From Hyphomicrobiaceae bacterium UBA2767 (GTDB lineage: Bacteria > Pseudomonadota > Alphaproteobacteria > Rhizobiales > Methyloligellaceae), in contig DEIT01000096.1 of NCBI GenBank assembly GCA_002352635.1, positions 1 to 7,686 on the forward strand: a DNA stretch of 7,686 bases, given 5' to 3'. Positions 1-6,522 of this stretch are shown one piece after another (positions within the stretch are counted from its first letter, which is position 1; every line of letters starts with the position of its first letter). The notes under the pieces are model-generated. The model searched no databases and was not told the DNA's origin. It saw nothing but the letters and a program-made list of their open reading frames with translations. The position numbers and the translations under genes were made by a program.

Positions 1-1079
1 ATGCCATCTGCCTTTTGTATACCTCTGGTACGACGGGAAATCCGAAGGGTGCGGTCTACAGCCATCGTGGCGCCTATCTTTCCGCGCTCTCCAATGCCTT
101 CGCTTTCAAGCTCGACCATGAAAGCGTTTATCTATGGACACTCCCCATGTTTCACTGTTCCGGCTGGACATATACGTGGGGCGTAACCGCGGCGGGCGGA
201 ACCCATGTCTGCCTGCGCAAGGTCGAGCCCAAGCGCATTTTCGAACTCATCGGCAAGCACGATGTTACGCATATGTGCGGTGCTCCGATCGTGCTCAATA
301 TGCTTGTGCATGCGCCCCAGTCCGACAAGAAAACGTTTCCACAGCAAGTCAAAGTTGGGACCGGCGGTGCCGCACCGCCGTCAACGATCATCAGGGAAAT
401 GGAAAAGCTCGGATTTGAGGTGCTCCACCTTTACGGGGCCACGGAAACCTACGGGCCTTCGACCTACTGCGCACCGCTATCCGAGTGGGAGGAGTTGAGC
501 GAACAAGACCGCCATACGCAGATGGCGCTCCAAGGCATTCCCTACCCCATGATCGAGGATATGATCGTGGCCGACCCGGTGACCGCAGCCCCGGTACCGC
601 GCGACGGCAAAACAATTGGTGAGATTATGGTACGCGGTAATTCAGTCATGAAAGGCTATCTGAAAAACCCCGCCACGACCGACGACACTATGAGAAATGG
701 CTGGTGCCGGTCCGGCGATCTCGCCGTCTGGCACGAGAACGGCTATTTTGAAATAAAGGACCGCGCCAAGGACATCATCATCACAGGCGGTGAGAATGTC
801 TCTTCGCTAGAAGTGGAAGAGGTGCTCTACCGACATCCTGACGTGATGGAGGCCGCCGTCGTTTCCAAACCGGATGAAGAATGGGGTGAAGCTATCTGCG
901 CCTTCGTTGATCTCAAACCAGAGGCTCACCAAACTGATGCCGACAACATCATCGCCTTTTGCCGGGACAATCTTGCGGGCTTCAAATGCCCCCGCCACCT
1001 GGTATTCGGTCCGCTGCCCAAAACCTCCACGGGCAAAATCCAGAAATTTCGTCTGCGCGAATTGGCAAAAGACAACTAG
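1..1079 (+). CDS. AMP-forming acyl-CoA synthetase, 5'-truncated by window edge
   Basis: This is the C-terminal part of an adenylate-forming enzyme that activates a carboxylic acid with ATP and joins it to CoA through an acyl-AMP intermediate, in the cytoplasm. The frame is open to the left edge, so the start is outside the window. The family is usually about 540 residues, so roughly 180 are missing. Counting from the TTG at 15, the phosphate-binding loop YTSGTTGNPKG is at residues 2-12, the YGATETYGP adenine/acyl-AMP motif at 140-148, the RSGD/DRAKD hinge region at 232-253, and the C-terminal catalytic lysine in PKTSTGKIQK near 341. All core motifs after the edge are intact, so the enzyme looks active. 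The sequence resembles medium/long-chain fatty-acyl and DmdB-like ligases (the VMKGYLKNPATT stretch is typical), but the substrate cannot be read. A carbonic anhydrase gene follows after 9 bp, probably co-transcribed. Confidence 0.93.
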   Translation, partial: AICLLYTSGTTGNPKGAVYSHRGAYLSALSNAFAFKLDHESVYLWTLPMFHCSGWTYTWGVTAAGGTHVCLRKVEPKRIFELIGKHDVTHMCGAPIVLNMLVHAPQSDKKTFPQQVKVGTGGAAPPSTIIREMEKLGFEVLHLYGATETYGPSTYCAPLSEWEELSEQDRHTQMALQGIPYPMIEDMIVADPVTAAPVPRDGKTIGEIMVRGNSVMKGYLKNPATTDDTMRNGWCRSGDLAVWHENGYFEIKDRAKDIIITGGENVSSLEVEEVLYRHPDVMEAAVVSKPDEEWGEAICAFVDLKPEAHQTDADNIIAFCRDNLAGFKCPRHLVFGPLPKTSTGKIQKFRLRELAKDN

Positions 1080-1088
1080 AGAGCTGCA

Positions 1089-1736
1089 ATGACCTCATTT
1101 CCAACGACCCTTCTCAAAGGCTACGCCGATTTCAAGCAAGGCCGTTTTTCACTGGAAAGCCAGCGTTATCAAGAACTCGCTGCAGAGGGCCAGACACCGG
1201 AGAGCCTGGTGATTTCCTGCTGTGACTCCCGTGCCGCGCCTGAAATGATATTCGATTCTCGCCCCGGTGAAATTTTCGTCGTCCGCAACGTTGCAAATCT
1301 GGTGCCTCCCTACACGCCGGACGGGGAATACCACTCAACCTCGGCAGCTCTGGAATTCGCTGTGCAAAGTCTCAAGGTGAAGCATATCATTGTGCTTGGA
1401 CATGGCCGCTGTGGCGGCATCAAGGCTGCCCTCTCCCCCGGCTCCGAACCGCTTTCACCAGGTGATTTCATCGGCAAGTGGATGGAACTGCTGGCGCCTG
1501 CTGCAAATTCCGTCGGTGGCAATGAGTGGATGACCGAGGGCGAGCGGCAGACCGCACTGGAGCGCATCTCGATCCGCTATTCAATCGAAAATCTCCGCAC
1601 CTTCCCCTACATTTCGGACCGAGAGAACAACGGCACCCTCAGCCTGCATGGCGCATGGTTCGATATTTCAGGCGGAGAGTTGCTGACTCTGAACTCCGAA
1701 ACAGGGGATTTCGAAACTGTGCAGGGTGACGCTTAG
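1089..1736 (+). CDS. beta-class carbonic anhydrase
   Basis: Zinc enzyme that interconverts CO2 and bicarbonate, supplying bicarbonate to biotin-dependent carboxylases and helping CO2/pH balance in the cytoplasm. The 215 residues match normal length for bacterial beta-class enzymes. The zinc and catalytic-dyad motif is seen as SCCDSR (Cys44, Asp46, Arg48), and the second zinc motif as HGRCGG (His105, Cys108). The RNVAN and SLHGAWFDI segments are also typical. The ATG at 1089 has a GAGAG ribosome-site-like stretch (1079-1083) five bases upstream, overlapping the stop of the acyl-CoA ligase gene, which supports an operon. Its TAG stop overlaps the TAA stop of the convergent efflux adaptor gene by 3 bases within the shared CTTAG, leaving no room for a terminator between them. 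Family assignment is firm; a link to the ligase pathway is not shown. Confidence 0.96.
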   Translation: MTSFPTTLLKGYADFKQGRFSLESQRYQELAAEGQTPESLVISCCDSRAAPEMIFDSRPGEIFVVRNVANLVPPYTPDGEYHSTSAALEFAVQSLKVKHIIVLGHGRCGGIKAALSPGSEPLSPGDFIGKWMELLAPAANSVGGNEWMTEGERQTALERISIRYSIENLRTFPYISDRENNGTLSLHGAWFDISGGELLTLNSETGDFETVQGDA

Positions 1737-2896
1737 TCCAGCGTCCTCGGCTTCGCGAGTGCGGTGATGCTGCCCAACAGATCATCAAGTGTGCGTTCAC
1801 GACCGGTATCAATGCGCACGCTCGCAGTCATGCCTGCACGCAGCGGTGGTGCATCCGCGCGTTCGGAGAGCTCAAGCCGCACCGGCAGGCGTTGCACGAT
1901 CTTGACCCAGTTGCCGGATGCGTTTTGAGGGGGAAGAATGGCGAATTCAGCACCGGTTGCCGGTGAGATGCTTTTCACCTTCGCCCGCCACGTTACACCT
2001 GGATAGATATCGAGCTCGATGGTCGCGTTCTGACCAACCCGGACATGCGTCAGTTCCGTTTCCTTGAAATTCGCATCCACCCAATGCGCGGTGTCGGTAA
2101 CAATCGCAAACAACGGTTGCGATGCATTGATCTGTTCGCCTGACACGAGCGGCACCGTGACAACGGTTCCACTCGAAGGTGCCTTGACGGAGGTGCGCTC
2201 AAGGTCAAGCTTTGCCTGCTCGACGGCAGCAATCTTTGCGCGTACCAGCGGATGCCCGTCCACCGGCCGACTGGGAGCGCCGCCAAGTGAAGCCCTCACA
2301 CGCTCGATCTTCTGGCGCGCCATATCCACGCGGTCGGTTGCGGCATTGGCGTCGTTCTCCAGCTCATCTCCCCTGGTCTCGGCGATGATGCCGCGTTTCG
2401 CCAAGGTGATCTGCCGCTGATAACGCTTGCGGAAATACGCCGCCCTGTCCTGCGCTTCTTCAAGCTCCTGATGCGCCTCGGAGAGCGTCGCACGCAAAGT
2501 TTCCACCTGCTGCCGGGAGGCATCGAGTTCGGCCAACGCACGCGAGAGCACGATCTCGAAGGGTCGCGGATCGAGCTTGACCAGAACGTCTCCCTCTTTG
2601 ACTTTCATGTGAGCATGCGCGCGCACTTCGACCGCCCTGCCGGAAACCTCCGCCGCCAGCTTGGCAATATCCGTCTTCACATAGGCATTCTCGGTTGAGA
2701 CATAGCGTGCACCCTGCAGCCAATAGAACCCGGCGCCGGCAATTGCCGTTACTGGCACGACGATGAGCAGGAATATGCGCACGAGAACCCGGACGAAGCG
2801 GTTCTTGCGCTGAGGTTCAGTTGCCACGGCGTCGGTTGCCTTACTTCGCGTCGCCCTTGCCTTGACTGGCTTTTTGGTCGACTGTTTCCTAGGCAT
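1733..2896 (-). CDS. EmrA/HlyD-family periplasmic adaptor of a multidrug efflux pump
   Basis: Membrane-fusion protein expected to link an inner-membrane MFS transporter to an outer-membrane TolC-type channel. The 387 residues show a basic N-terminus (1-35), one membrane anchor (about 36-60), a first lipoyl half (about 72-110), a long charged alpha-hairpin likely to form a coiled coil (about 113-235), the second lipoyl half (VKAPSSGTV, 237-245) and a beta-barrel domain (270-365). The GNWVKIVQRLPVRLEL segment (328-343) is characteristic of EmrA-type adaptors. I chose the ATG at 2896 because GAGG lies six bases upstream; an in-frame TTG at 2908 lacks such a site. This start overlaps the end of marR by 8 bp, so the two are probably translationally coupled. 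The partner transporter is on the opposite strand beyond marR. Subfamily is well supported; the exported drug is unknown. Confidence 0.93.
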   Translation of the reverse strand: MPRKQSTKKPVKARATRSKATDAVATEPQRKNRFVRVLVRIFLLIVVPVTAIAGAGFYWLQGARYVSTENAYVKTDIAKLAAEVSGRAVEVRAHAHMKVKEGDVLVKLDPRPFEIVLSRALAELDASRQQVETLRATLSEAHQELEEAQDRAAYFRKRYQRQITLAKRGIIAETRGDELENDANAATDRVDMARQKIERVRASLGGAPSRPVDGHPLVRAKIAAVEQAKLDLERTSVKAPSSGTVVTVPLVSGEQINASQPLFAIVTDTAHWVDANFKETELTHVRVGQNATIELDIYPGVTWRAKVKSISPATGAEFAILPPQNASGNWVKIVQRLPVRLELSERADAPPLRAGMTASVRIDTGRERTLDDLLGSITALAKPRTLD

Positions 2897-3371
2897 TTCC
2901 CGCCTCAAGTCGCGCTGGCTCTATCAGGTCGTTTTCCTCTGCCATCTCCTGTAGCCGCCGCTTCACCTCGATGAGTAGATCTGCCAGACGCTCGCGTTCT
3001 TCGCGGTTGAGGCCTGAAAGTTCCTCTTCCACCATGGCCTCTGCGATCGGCCCAATCGTGTCGTGAATTTTCTTGCCGGCCTCCGTCAAATAGATCCTGT
3101 TGATCCGGCGATCCGAAGCGTGTGGTCGCCTTTCCAGCCACCCATTTTCCTCAAGCCTGTCGATCAACCGACCAGCCGTTGCCTTTTCCACTTCGAGCAT
3201 CTCGGCAAGCTCAGACTGGCTGACACCAGGCTGAGACTCCAGCCGCCTCAGAACCAGCCATTGCGCACGCGTGAAGCCCAGCTTGCGCACACGCCGGTCG
3301 AAAACCGTGCGTTGCAGGCGGGATGCGTCCTGAATCAGAAAAGCCAGATACCGTCCATCGGAAAGTCGCAA
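2889..3371 (-). CDS. MarR-family transcriptional regulator of the efflux locus
   Basis: Dimeric winged-helix regulator, most likely a repressor released by small aromatic or phenolic ligands, as in the EmrR/MprA group. The 160 residues fit the family. The wHTH covers about 33-98: a recognition helix around VEKATAGRLIDRLEENG (61-77) and a wing with the typical DRR triplet (87-89). The flanking helices (1-30 and 103-145) would form the dimer interface. The start is a TTG at 3371: GCGAGG (3378-3383 on the minus strand) lies six bases upstream, no in-frame ATG occurs before residue 113, and an in-frame stop at 3390-3392 rules out a long extension. It overlaps the downstream adaptor gene by 8 bp and sits back to back with the MFS transporter gene. 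A perfect dyad just upstream is the probable operator, implying autoregulation. Whether it represses or activates is inferred. Confidence 0.94.
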   Translation of the reverse strand: MRLSDGRYLAFLIQDASRLQRTVFDRRVRKLGFTRAQWLVLRRLESQPGVSQSELAEMLEVEKATAGRLIDRLEENGWLERRPHASDRRINRIYLTEAGKKIHDTIGPIAEAMVEEELSGLNREERERLADLLIEVKRRLQEMAEENDLIEPARLEAGNA

Positions 3372-3377
3372 TTCGGA

Positions 3378-3383
3378 CCTCGC
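3378..3383 (-). promoter_or_regulatory. Shine-Dalgarno that fixes the TTG start of marR
   Basis: On the minus strand this reads GCGAGG, six bases before TTG at 3371. It is the only good ribosome-binding sequence near the 5' end of the gene and is the reason for choosing a non-ATG start. Confidence 0.6.
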
Positions 3384-3390
3384 AAAAATT

Positions 3391-3408
3391 TAGTAAGCAT
3401 CATTACTA
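3391..3408. promoter_or_regulatory. Perfect inverted repeat, probable MarR operator
   Basis: The plus strand reads TAGTAA-GCATCA-TTACTA, a perfect 6 bp inverted repeat around a 6 bp spacer. Half-site centres are 12 bp apart, close to one helical turn, as expected for a wHTH dimer such as MarR. It lies between the divergent marR and MFS genes, 20 bp upstream of the marR TTG and 38 bp upstream of the MFS ATG, in an AT-rich stretch. The symmetry is directly visible; binding by this MarR is inferred from position and family habit. Confidence 0.7.
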
Positions 3409-3427
3409 TTATCTAGCATACAGTCAA
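3399..3427 (-). promoter_or_regulatory. Candidate promoter for marR and the adaptor gene
   Basis: On the minus strand a -35-like TTGACT (3422-3427) is followed after 17 bp by a weak -10-like AATGAT (3399-3404). The -10 lies inside the putative MarR operator, so occupancy would block transcription and give autorepression. The -35 is good (5 of 6), the -10 only moderate (4 of 6). On the plus strand a TATTAT (3407-3412) is a possible -10 for the transporter gene but has no convincing -35. Confidence 0.35.
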
Positions 3428-3446
3428 TAGGGTTACGAATTCAAGC

Positions 3447-4988
3447 ATGGCAAGCGAAGCCTCTATCGATTTTGCGCTCGAAGAGCAGAGAAACGATCTC
3501 TCACCTGCCCGGCGCGCGATAATCCTGTTCACGGTGACGTTGAGCGCGACGCTTTACAGCACGACGATTCTGGTGGTGTCGACCATCCTGCCCCAGCTCC
3601 AGGGCGCAATGTCGGCTACTGCCGATGAGATCACCTGGACCACGACCTTCAACATTCTGGCGACTGCCGTCGTCACGCCGTTGACCGGCTGGCTTGTGGC
3701 CCGGCTTGGAAAACGACGGGTTATGCTGTGGTCGGTGCTGGGCTTCACTATGGCGACCTATTTCTGCGGCACGGCGAACTCTCTGGAAGAGCTGATATTC
3801 TGGCGCGTCGTGCAAGGCGCCCTTGGCGCGCCCATGACACCAGTGACCCAGACGATCACCCTCGACACATACCCAAAGCGACAGCATGGAGTCGTCATTG
3901 GCCTGTTCGGCATCGGCGTGGTTCTTGGCGCCTTTCTCGGGCCTGTCGTCGGCGGTGTTATGGCGGAAGTGTCGACCTGGAGGTGGGCGTTTTTCATCCT
4001 CGTGCCTGTGGGTTTGATTGCTTTTGGCGGACTGCTATTCGCACTACCGCGCGACGATCCGGAAGGTCACAGGCCGCTCGACTGGACAGGGTTCATTTTG
4101 CTCTCTGTCGCAATTGCCTGCATGCAACTTGTCCTGTCTCGTGGCCAGCGCCTCGACTGGTTTGATTCGAATGAAATTCTGCTGGAAACATTTCTGGCAG
4201 GCCTCACCTTCTATCTTTTCGTCGCCCACAGCCTCACCACGCGCAACCCGTTTCTCAATCTGCGCCTGCTGCTCAACCGGAATTACGCGTTGGGTCTTCT
4301 GCTGGTGTTCATCTACGGTATGTTGAATTTCACGCCGATGGTCGTGCTCCCGTCGTTGCTTCGGGACCATGTGGGTTATCCGGATTCACTGATCGGATAC
4401 GTTCTGGGTTCGCGAGGGTTCGGCGCCATGATTGGATTTTTCACGGCCATGTTCATCGGTCAGAAATATCCACGCAAGAGCATGCTCGCCGGATTCAGTG
4501 CGTTGGTGATTTCTGGTTACTGGCTGACGACATTCGATCTCAATGTCACATTTACCGAACTCATTCTGAACGGCATCGTGCAGGGGCTGGCCGTTGGGAC
4601 CATATGGGTGCCTTTGACTATCGCCACCTTTTCGACGCTGCCCGCCTCGGTCAGGGCAGAGACATCCTCCGTTTTCCATTTGTTGCGGAATATCGGCTCA
4701 AGTTTTTTCATCTCCTTGACCGTCACTGAAATTATCCGCTCTACGGCCATGAACTATGAGCATATGACCGAGCAGATCACGCCCTTCACCCAACCCTTGC
4801 TGCTGCCTTGGGCAAGCGGTGGATGGAATACGGATAGTGTGGAGTCACTGGCGAGACTCTCAGACGAAATGGCACGCCAAGCGGCGATGATCAGCTATCT
4901 GAATGCTTTCGGCACTTACACGCTCGTTTCCGCCGCGGCGATCCCGCTGATCCCGTTGGTTGCACGTCCGCCAAAAAATTCATCGTGA
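3447..4988 (+). CDS. EmrB/QacA-type (DHA2) MFS multidrug efflux transporter
   Basis: Inner-membrane proton-coupled drug exporter expected to work with the EmrA-type adaptor encoded on the other strand. The 513 residues and the hydrophobic pattern fit the 14-TM DHA2 family. MFS motif A is seen as GWLVARLGKRRV (81-92). Motif C, the antiporter signature, is GIGVVLGAFLGPVVGG (155-170). It is followed by STWRWAFFILVPVG (176-189), typical of DHA2 loops. The acidic residue usual in TM1 motif D1 (LDTTIVNVALP in many members) is absent: the segment reads LYSTTILVVSTILP (36-49). The ATG at 3447 has only a poor ribosome site (TAGGG, about 13 bases upstream), so it may be weakly translated or start slightly differently. 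It is divergent from marR and likely controlled by the same operator. No outer-membrane channel gene is in the window. Substrate not determinable. Confidence 0.94.
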   Translation: MASEASIDFALEEQRNDLSPARRAIILFTVTLSATLYSTTILVVSTILPQLQGAMSATADEITWTTTFNILATAVVTPLTGWLVARLGKRRVMLWSVLGFTMATYFCGTANSLEELIFWRVVQGALGAPMTPVTQTITLDTYPKRQHGVVIGLFGIGVVLGAFLGPVVGGVMAEVSTWRWAFFILVPVGLIAFGGLLFALPRDDPEGHRPLDWTGFILLSVAIACMQLVLSRGQRLDWFDSNEILLETFLAGLTFYLFVAHSLTTRNPFLNLRLLLNRNYALGLLLVFIYGMLNFTPMVVLPSLLRDHVGYPDSLIGYVLGSRGFGAMIGFFTAMFIGQKYPRKSMLAGFSALVISGYWLTTFDLNVTFTELILNGIVQGLAVGTIWVPLTIATFSTLPASVRAETSSVFHLLRNIGSSFFISLTVTEIIRSTAMNYEHMTEQITPFTQPLLLPWASGGWNTDSVESLARLSDEMARQAAMISYLNAFGTYTLVSAAAIPLIPLVARPPKNSS

Positions 4989-5009
4989 TCGCAGTGTGAA
5001 GCATTTTGA

Positions 5010-5037
5010 TTATCCGAATTGTCACGCATACGGATAA
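5010..5037. repeat. Inverted repeat upstream of the GT87-like gene
   Basis: TTATCCG (5010-5016) and CGGATAA (5031-5037) form a perfect 7 bp inverted repeat with a 14 bp spacer, in the 61 bp gap between the MFS and glycosyltransferase genes. Arm centres are 21 bp apart, about two helical turns. A -10-like TAAAAT (5035-5040) overlaps the right arm, without a clear -35. It could be a regulator site for the downstream genes or a weak transcript end for the MFS gene; there is no T-run, so a standard terminator is unlikely. Confidence 0.45.
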
Positions 5038-5049
5038 AATCCGCGCCAT

Positions 5050-6522
5050 ATGATTGGAATGTCGATCAAACCGTCCGAAACGCGCGCACTGCTCGGTTGG
5101 TGCGCAGTGGGTTGCGGCCTGCTTGCGCTCGCGCTTTGCCTTGCGGTCACCTCGCCCCTGTTTGGCTACGACTATGCGGTCAAGGACATGCCCGTCTTCT
5201 GGCTTGCGGGAGGGCTTGCTGGTGCGGGACTGTTGTATCTCGCTCTACCCTGGATCATATGTGCTTCACAATCGTTGGCCACGGCAAGAAGCAGGCACTT
5301 GCTCTGGGCCATGCTTGTCGCCGGCCTCGCCATGCGGCTTGTCCTCTTCGCCAGCACGCCCGCACTGGAAGACGACTATCAACGCTATCTGTGGGATGGC
5401 GCCGTAACGGCTGATGGGCTCAACCCCTATGCCACTTCACCCGACGCGGCAAAAGCCGCCGATCCGAATGAGAAGGCCGTCGGGCGTCTCGCCAACGCGT
5501 CGGGCCTCACACTTGGCCGCGTAAACCATCCCGAGCTGCGCACGCTCTATCCGCCGGTGGCGCAGGGCGCATTTGCCGTCGCTCATTGGATTGCACCATG
5601 GAACCTGAACGGATGGCGAGCCGTGCTGCTGCTGTTTGACATTGCAAGCGTGGCGCTGCTGCTCATGCTGCTGAGGGACCTTGGCCGCTCGCCGCTCTGG
5701 TCAGCGCTCTACTGGTGGAACCCGGTTGTCTTGAAAGAAATCTATAACTCCGCACATATGGACGGGCTCATCGTACCGCTAATCCTGGGTGGTCTTGTCC
5801 TGACGCTGCGCAATCGCCCCCTTGCTGCGACAGCGAGCCTGACAATTGCGGCGGGTGTGAAAATCTGGCCCATCATCCTGCTACCGCTGGTGTGGCGAAA
5901 GCTCTCTGATCAGTCCGGAATGTTGATTGCGTGTGTCGCTCTTGCGGCGCTCGGCGGAGCGCTCTTCGCCTGGCCACTGATTTCGGCAGGCCTTGACCAG
6001 TCCTCGGGGCTTATCGCCTACGCCAGCAAATGGGCGACCAACAGCGCCCTGTCGCCCCTTGTCGCGGCTGCGGCAGGTGGGCTACTCAACGTATTCAGCA
6101 TCGATGCCGTCAAACCCGCCCTCCTGGCCAGAGGCCTGATTGTACTCGCCCTTGGTACCGTGGTTCTGTGGCAATGCCGGACACAAGCCACTGGTGCACG
6201 AGACATGACAGACAGGTGGGTGATCGTTACGGCCGCCATGTTCCTGCTCTCACCCGCGCAATTCCCCTGGTATTACGTATGGGTTCTGCCGTTCCTTGCC
6301 TGCCGGCCCGTGCCAGGTCTGCTGGTTCTGACCGCCACGCTGCCGCTCTACTACACCGCCTTCTATTATCTGTCTCAAGATGCATACGCTGTTTTCTCGA
6401 CGCGCATCGTGTGGCTCATCTGGCTGCCGGCTTGGGGCCTGCTGCTATGGCAAGCGCGCCATCGGATCGCCGCGATACTACTGCCCGCAAATTCAGTGAA
6501 AAACGCCGAGGAGGCGTCATGA
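5050..6522 (+). CDS. GT87-like (GT-C fold) integral membrane glycosyltransferase
   Basis: Probable polytopic enzyme that transfers a sugar from a polyprenyl-phosphate carrier to an unknown acceptor on the outer face of the inner membrane. The 490 residues hold about ten or more hydrophobic segments. Just after an early TM is an acidic loop EDDYQRYLWDG (107-117), matching the catalytic-acid loop expected of GT-C enzymes. It is followed by GLNPYATSPD (123-132), a loop with NHPELRTLYPP (159-169), then WWNPVVLKEIYNSAHMDG (222-239) and AAGVKIWPIILLP (267-279). These are typical of DUF2029/GT87 and related mannosyltransferase-like proteins. The start is uncertain: ATG at 5050 or in-frame ATG at 5059, neither with a strong ribosome site. 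The stop overlaps the GT2 start as ATGA, so the two are co-expressed. Sugar and acceptor are not readable; the GT-C call is stronger than the exact family. Confidence 0.85.
   Translation: MIGMSIKPSETRALLGWCAVGCGLLALALCLAVTSPLFGYDYAVKDMPVFWLAGGLAGAGLLYLALPWIICASQSLATARSRHLLWAMLVAGLAMRLVLFASTPALEDDYQRYLWDGAVTADGLNPYATSPDAAKAADPNEKAVGRLANASGLTLGRVNHPELRTLYPPVAQGAFAVAHWIAPWNLNGWRAVLLLFDIASVALLLMLLRDLGRSPLWSALYWWNPVVLKEIYNSAHMDGLIVPLILGGLVLTLRNRPLAATASLTIAAGVKIWPIILLPLVWRKLSDQSGMLIACVALAALGGALFAWPLISAGLDQSSGLIAYASKWATNSALSPLVAAAAGGLLNVFSIDAVKPALLARGLIVLALGTVVLWQCRTQATGARDMTDRWVIVTAAMFLLSPAQFPWYYVWVLPFLACRPVPGLLVLTATLPLYYTAFYYLSQDAYAVFSTRIVWLIWLPAWGLLLWQARHRIAAILLPANSVKNAEEAS
6508..6514 (+). promoter_or_regulatory. 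Strong Shine-Dalgarno for the GT2 gene inside the GT87-like gene
   Basis: GAGGAGG ends four bases before the ATG at 6519, within the last codons of the upstream gene. It fixes the GT2 start and excludes the much longer open frame that runs upstream to about 6030. Confidence 0.7.

Noticed and set aside
1..186. Plus-strand open frame beginning with ATG at position 1
   Set aside because: It is out of frame with the acyl-CoA synthetase, whose phosphate-binding loop is encoded at 18-50; the ATG at the edge is fortuitous.
2064..2420. Plus-strand open frame of 118 codons opposite the adaptor gene
   Set aside because: Antisense to a well-conserved HlyD-type coding region, Ser/Ala-rich with no recognisable domain.
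2897..2908. TTG start for the adaptor giving four extra residues
   Set aside because: The ATG at 2896 has GAGG at a six-base spacing, and part of that site would fall within the extra codons; the TTG has no comparable site.
3501..3887. Minus-strand open frame of 128 codons opposite the MFS gene
   Set aside because: It mirrors the transporter codons, has no ribosome site or recognisable domain, and the plus-strand protein is clearly the real one.
4989..5049. Rho-independent terminator after the MFS gene
   Set aside because: The only dyad has a 7 bp stem with a 14-base loop and is not followed by a T-run, so it does not meet the usual pattern.
5019..5414. Plus-strand open frame of 131 codons at the start of the GT87-like gene
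   Set aside because: Its product is Arg/Cys-rich and low in sense, while the overlapping frame encodes the conserved membrane enzyme; it is a shadow of high-GC coding DNA.
6030..6518. In-frame open extension that would make the GT2 protein about 400 residues
   Set aside because: It overlaps the conserved GT87-like gene in another frame, its translation is Arg/Cys-rich with no recognisable fold, and the GT2 domain begins exactly at the ATG with a strong GAGGAGG site at 6519.
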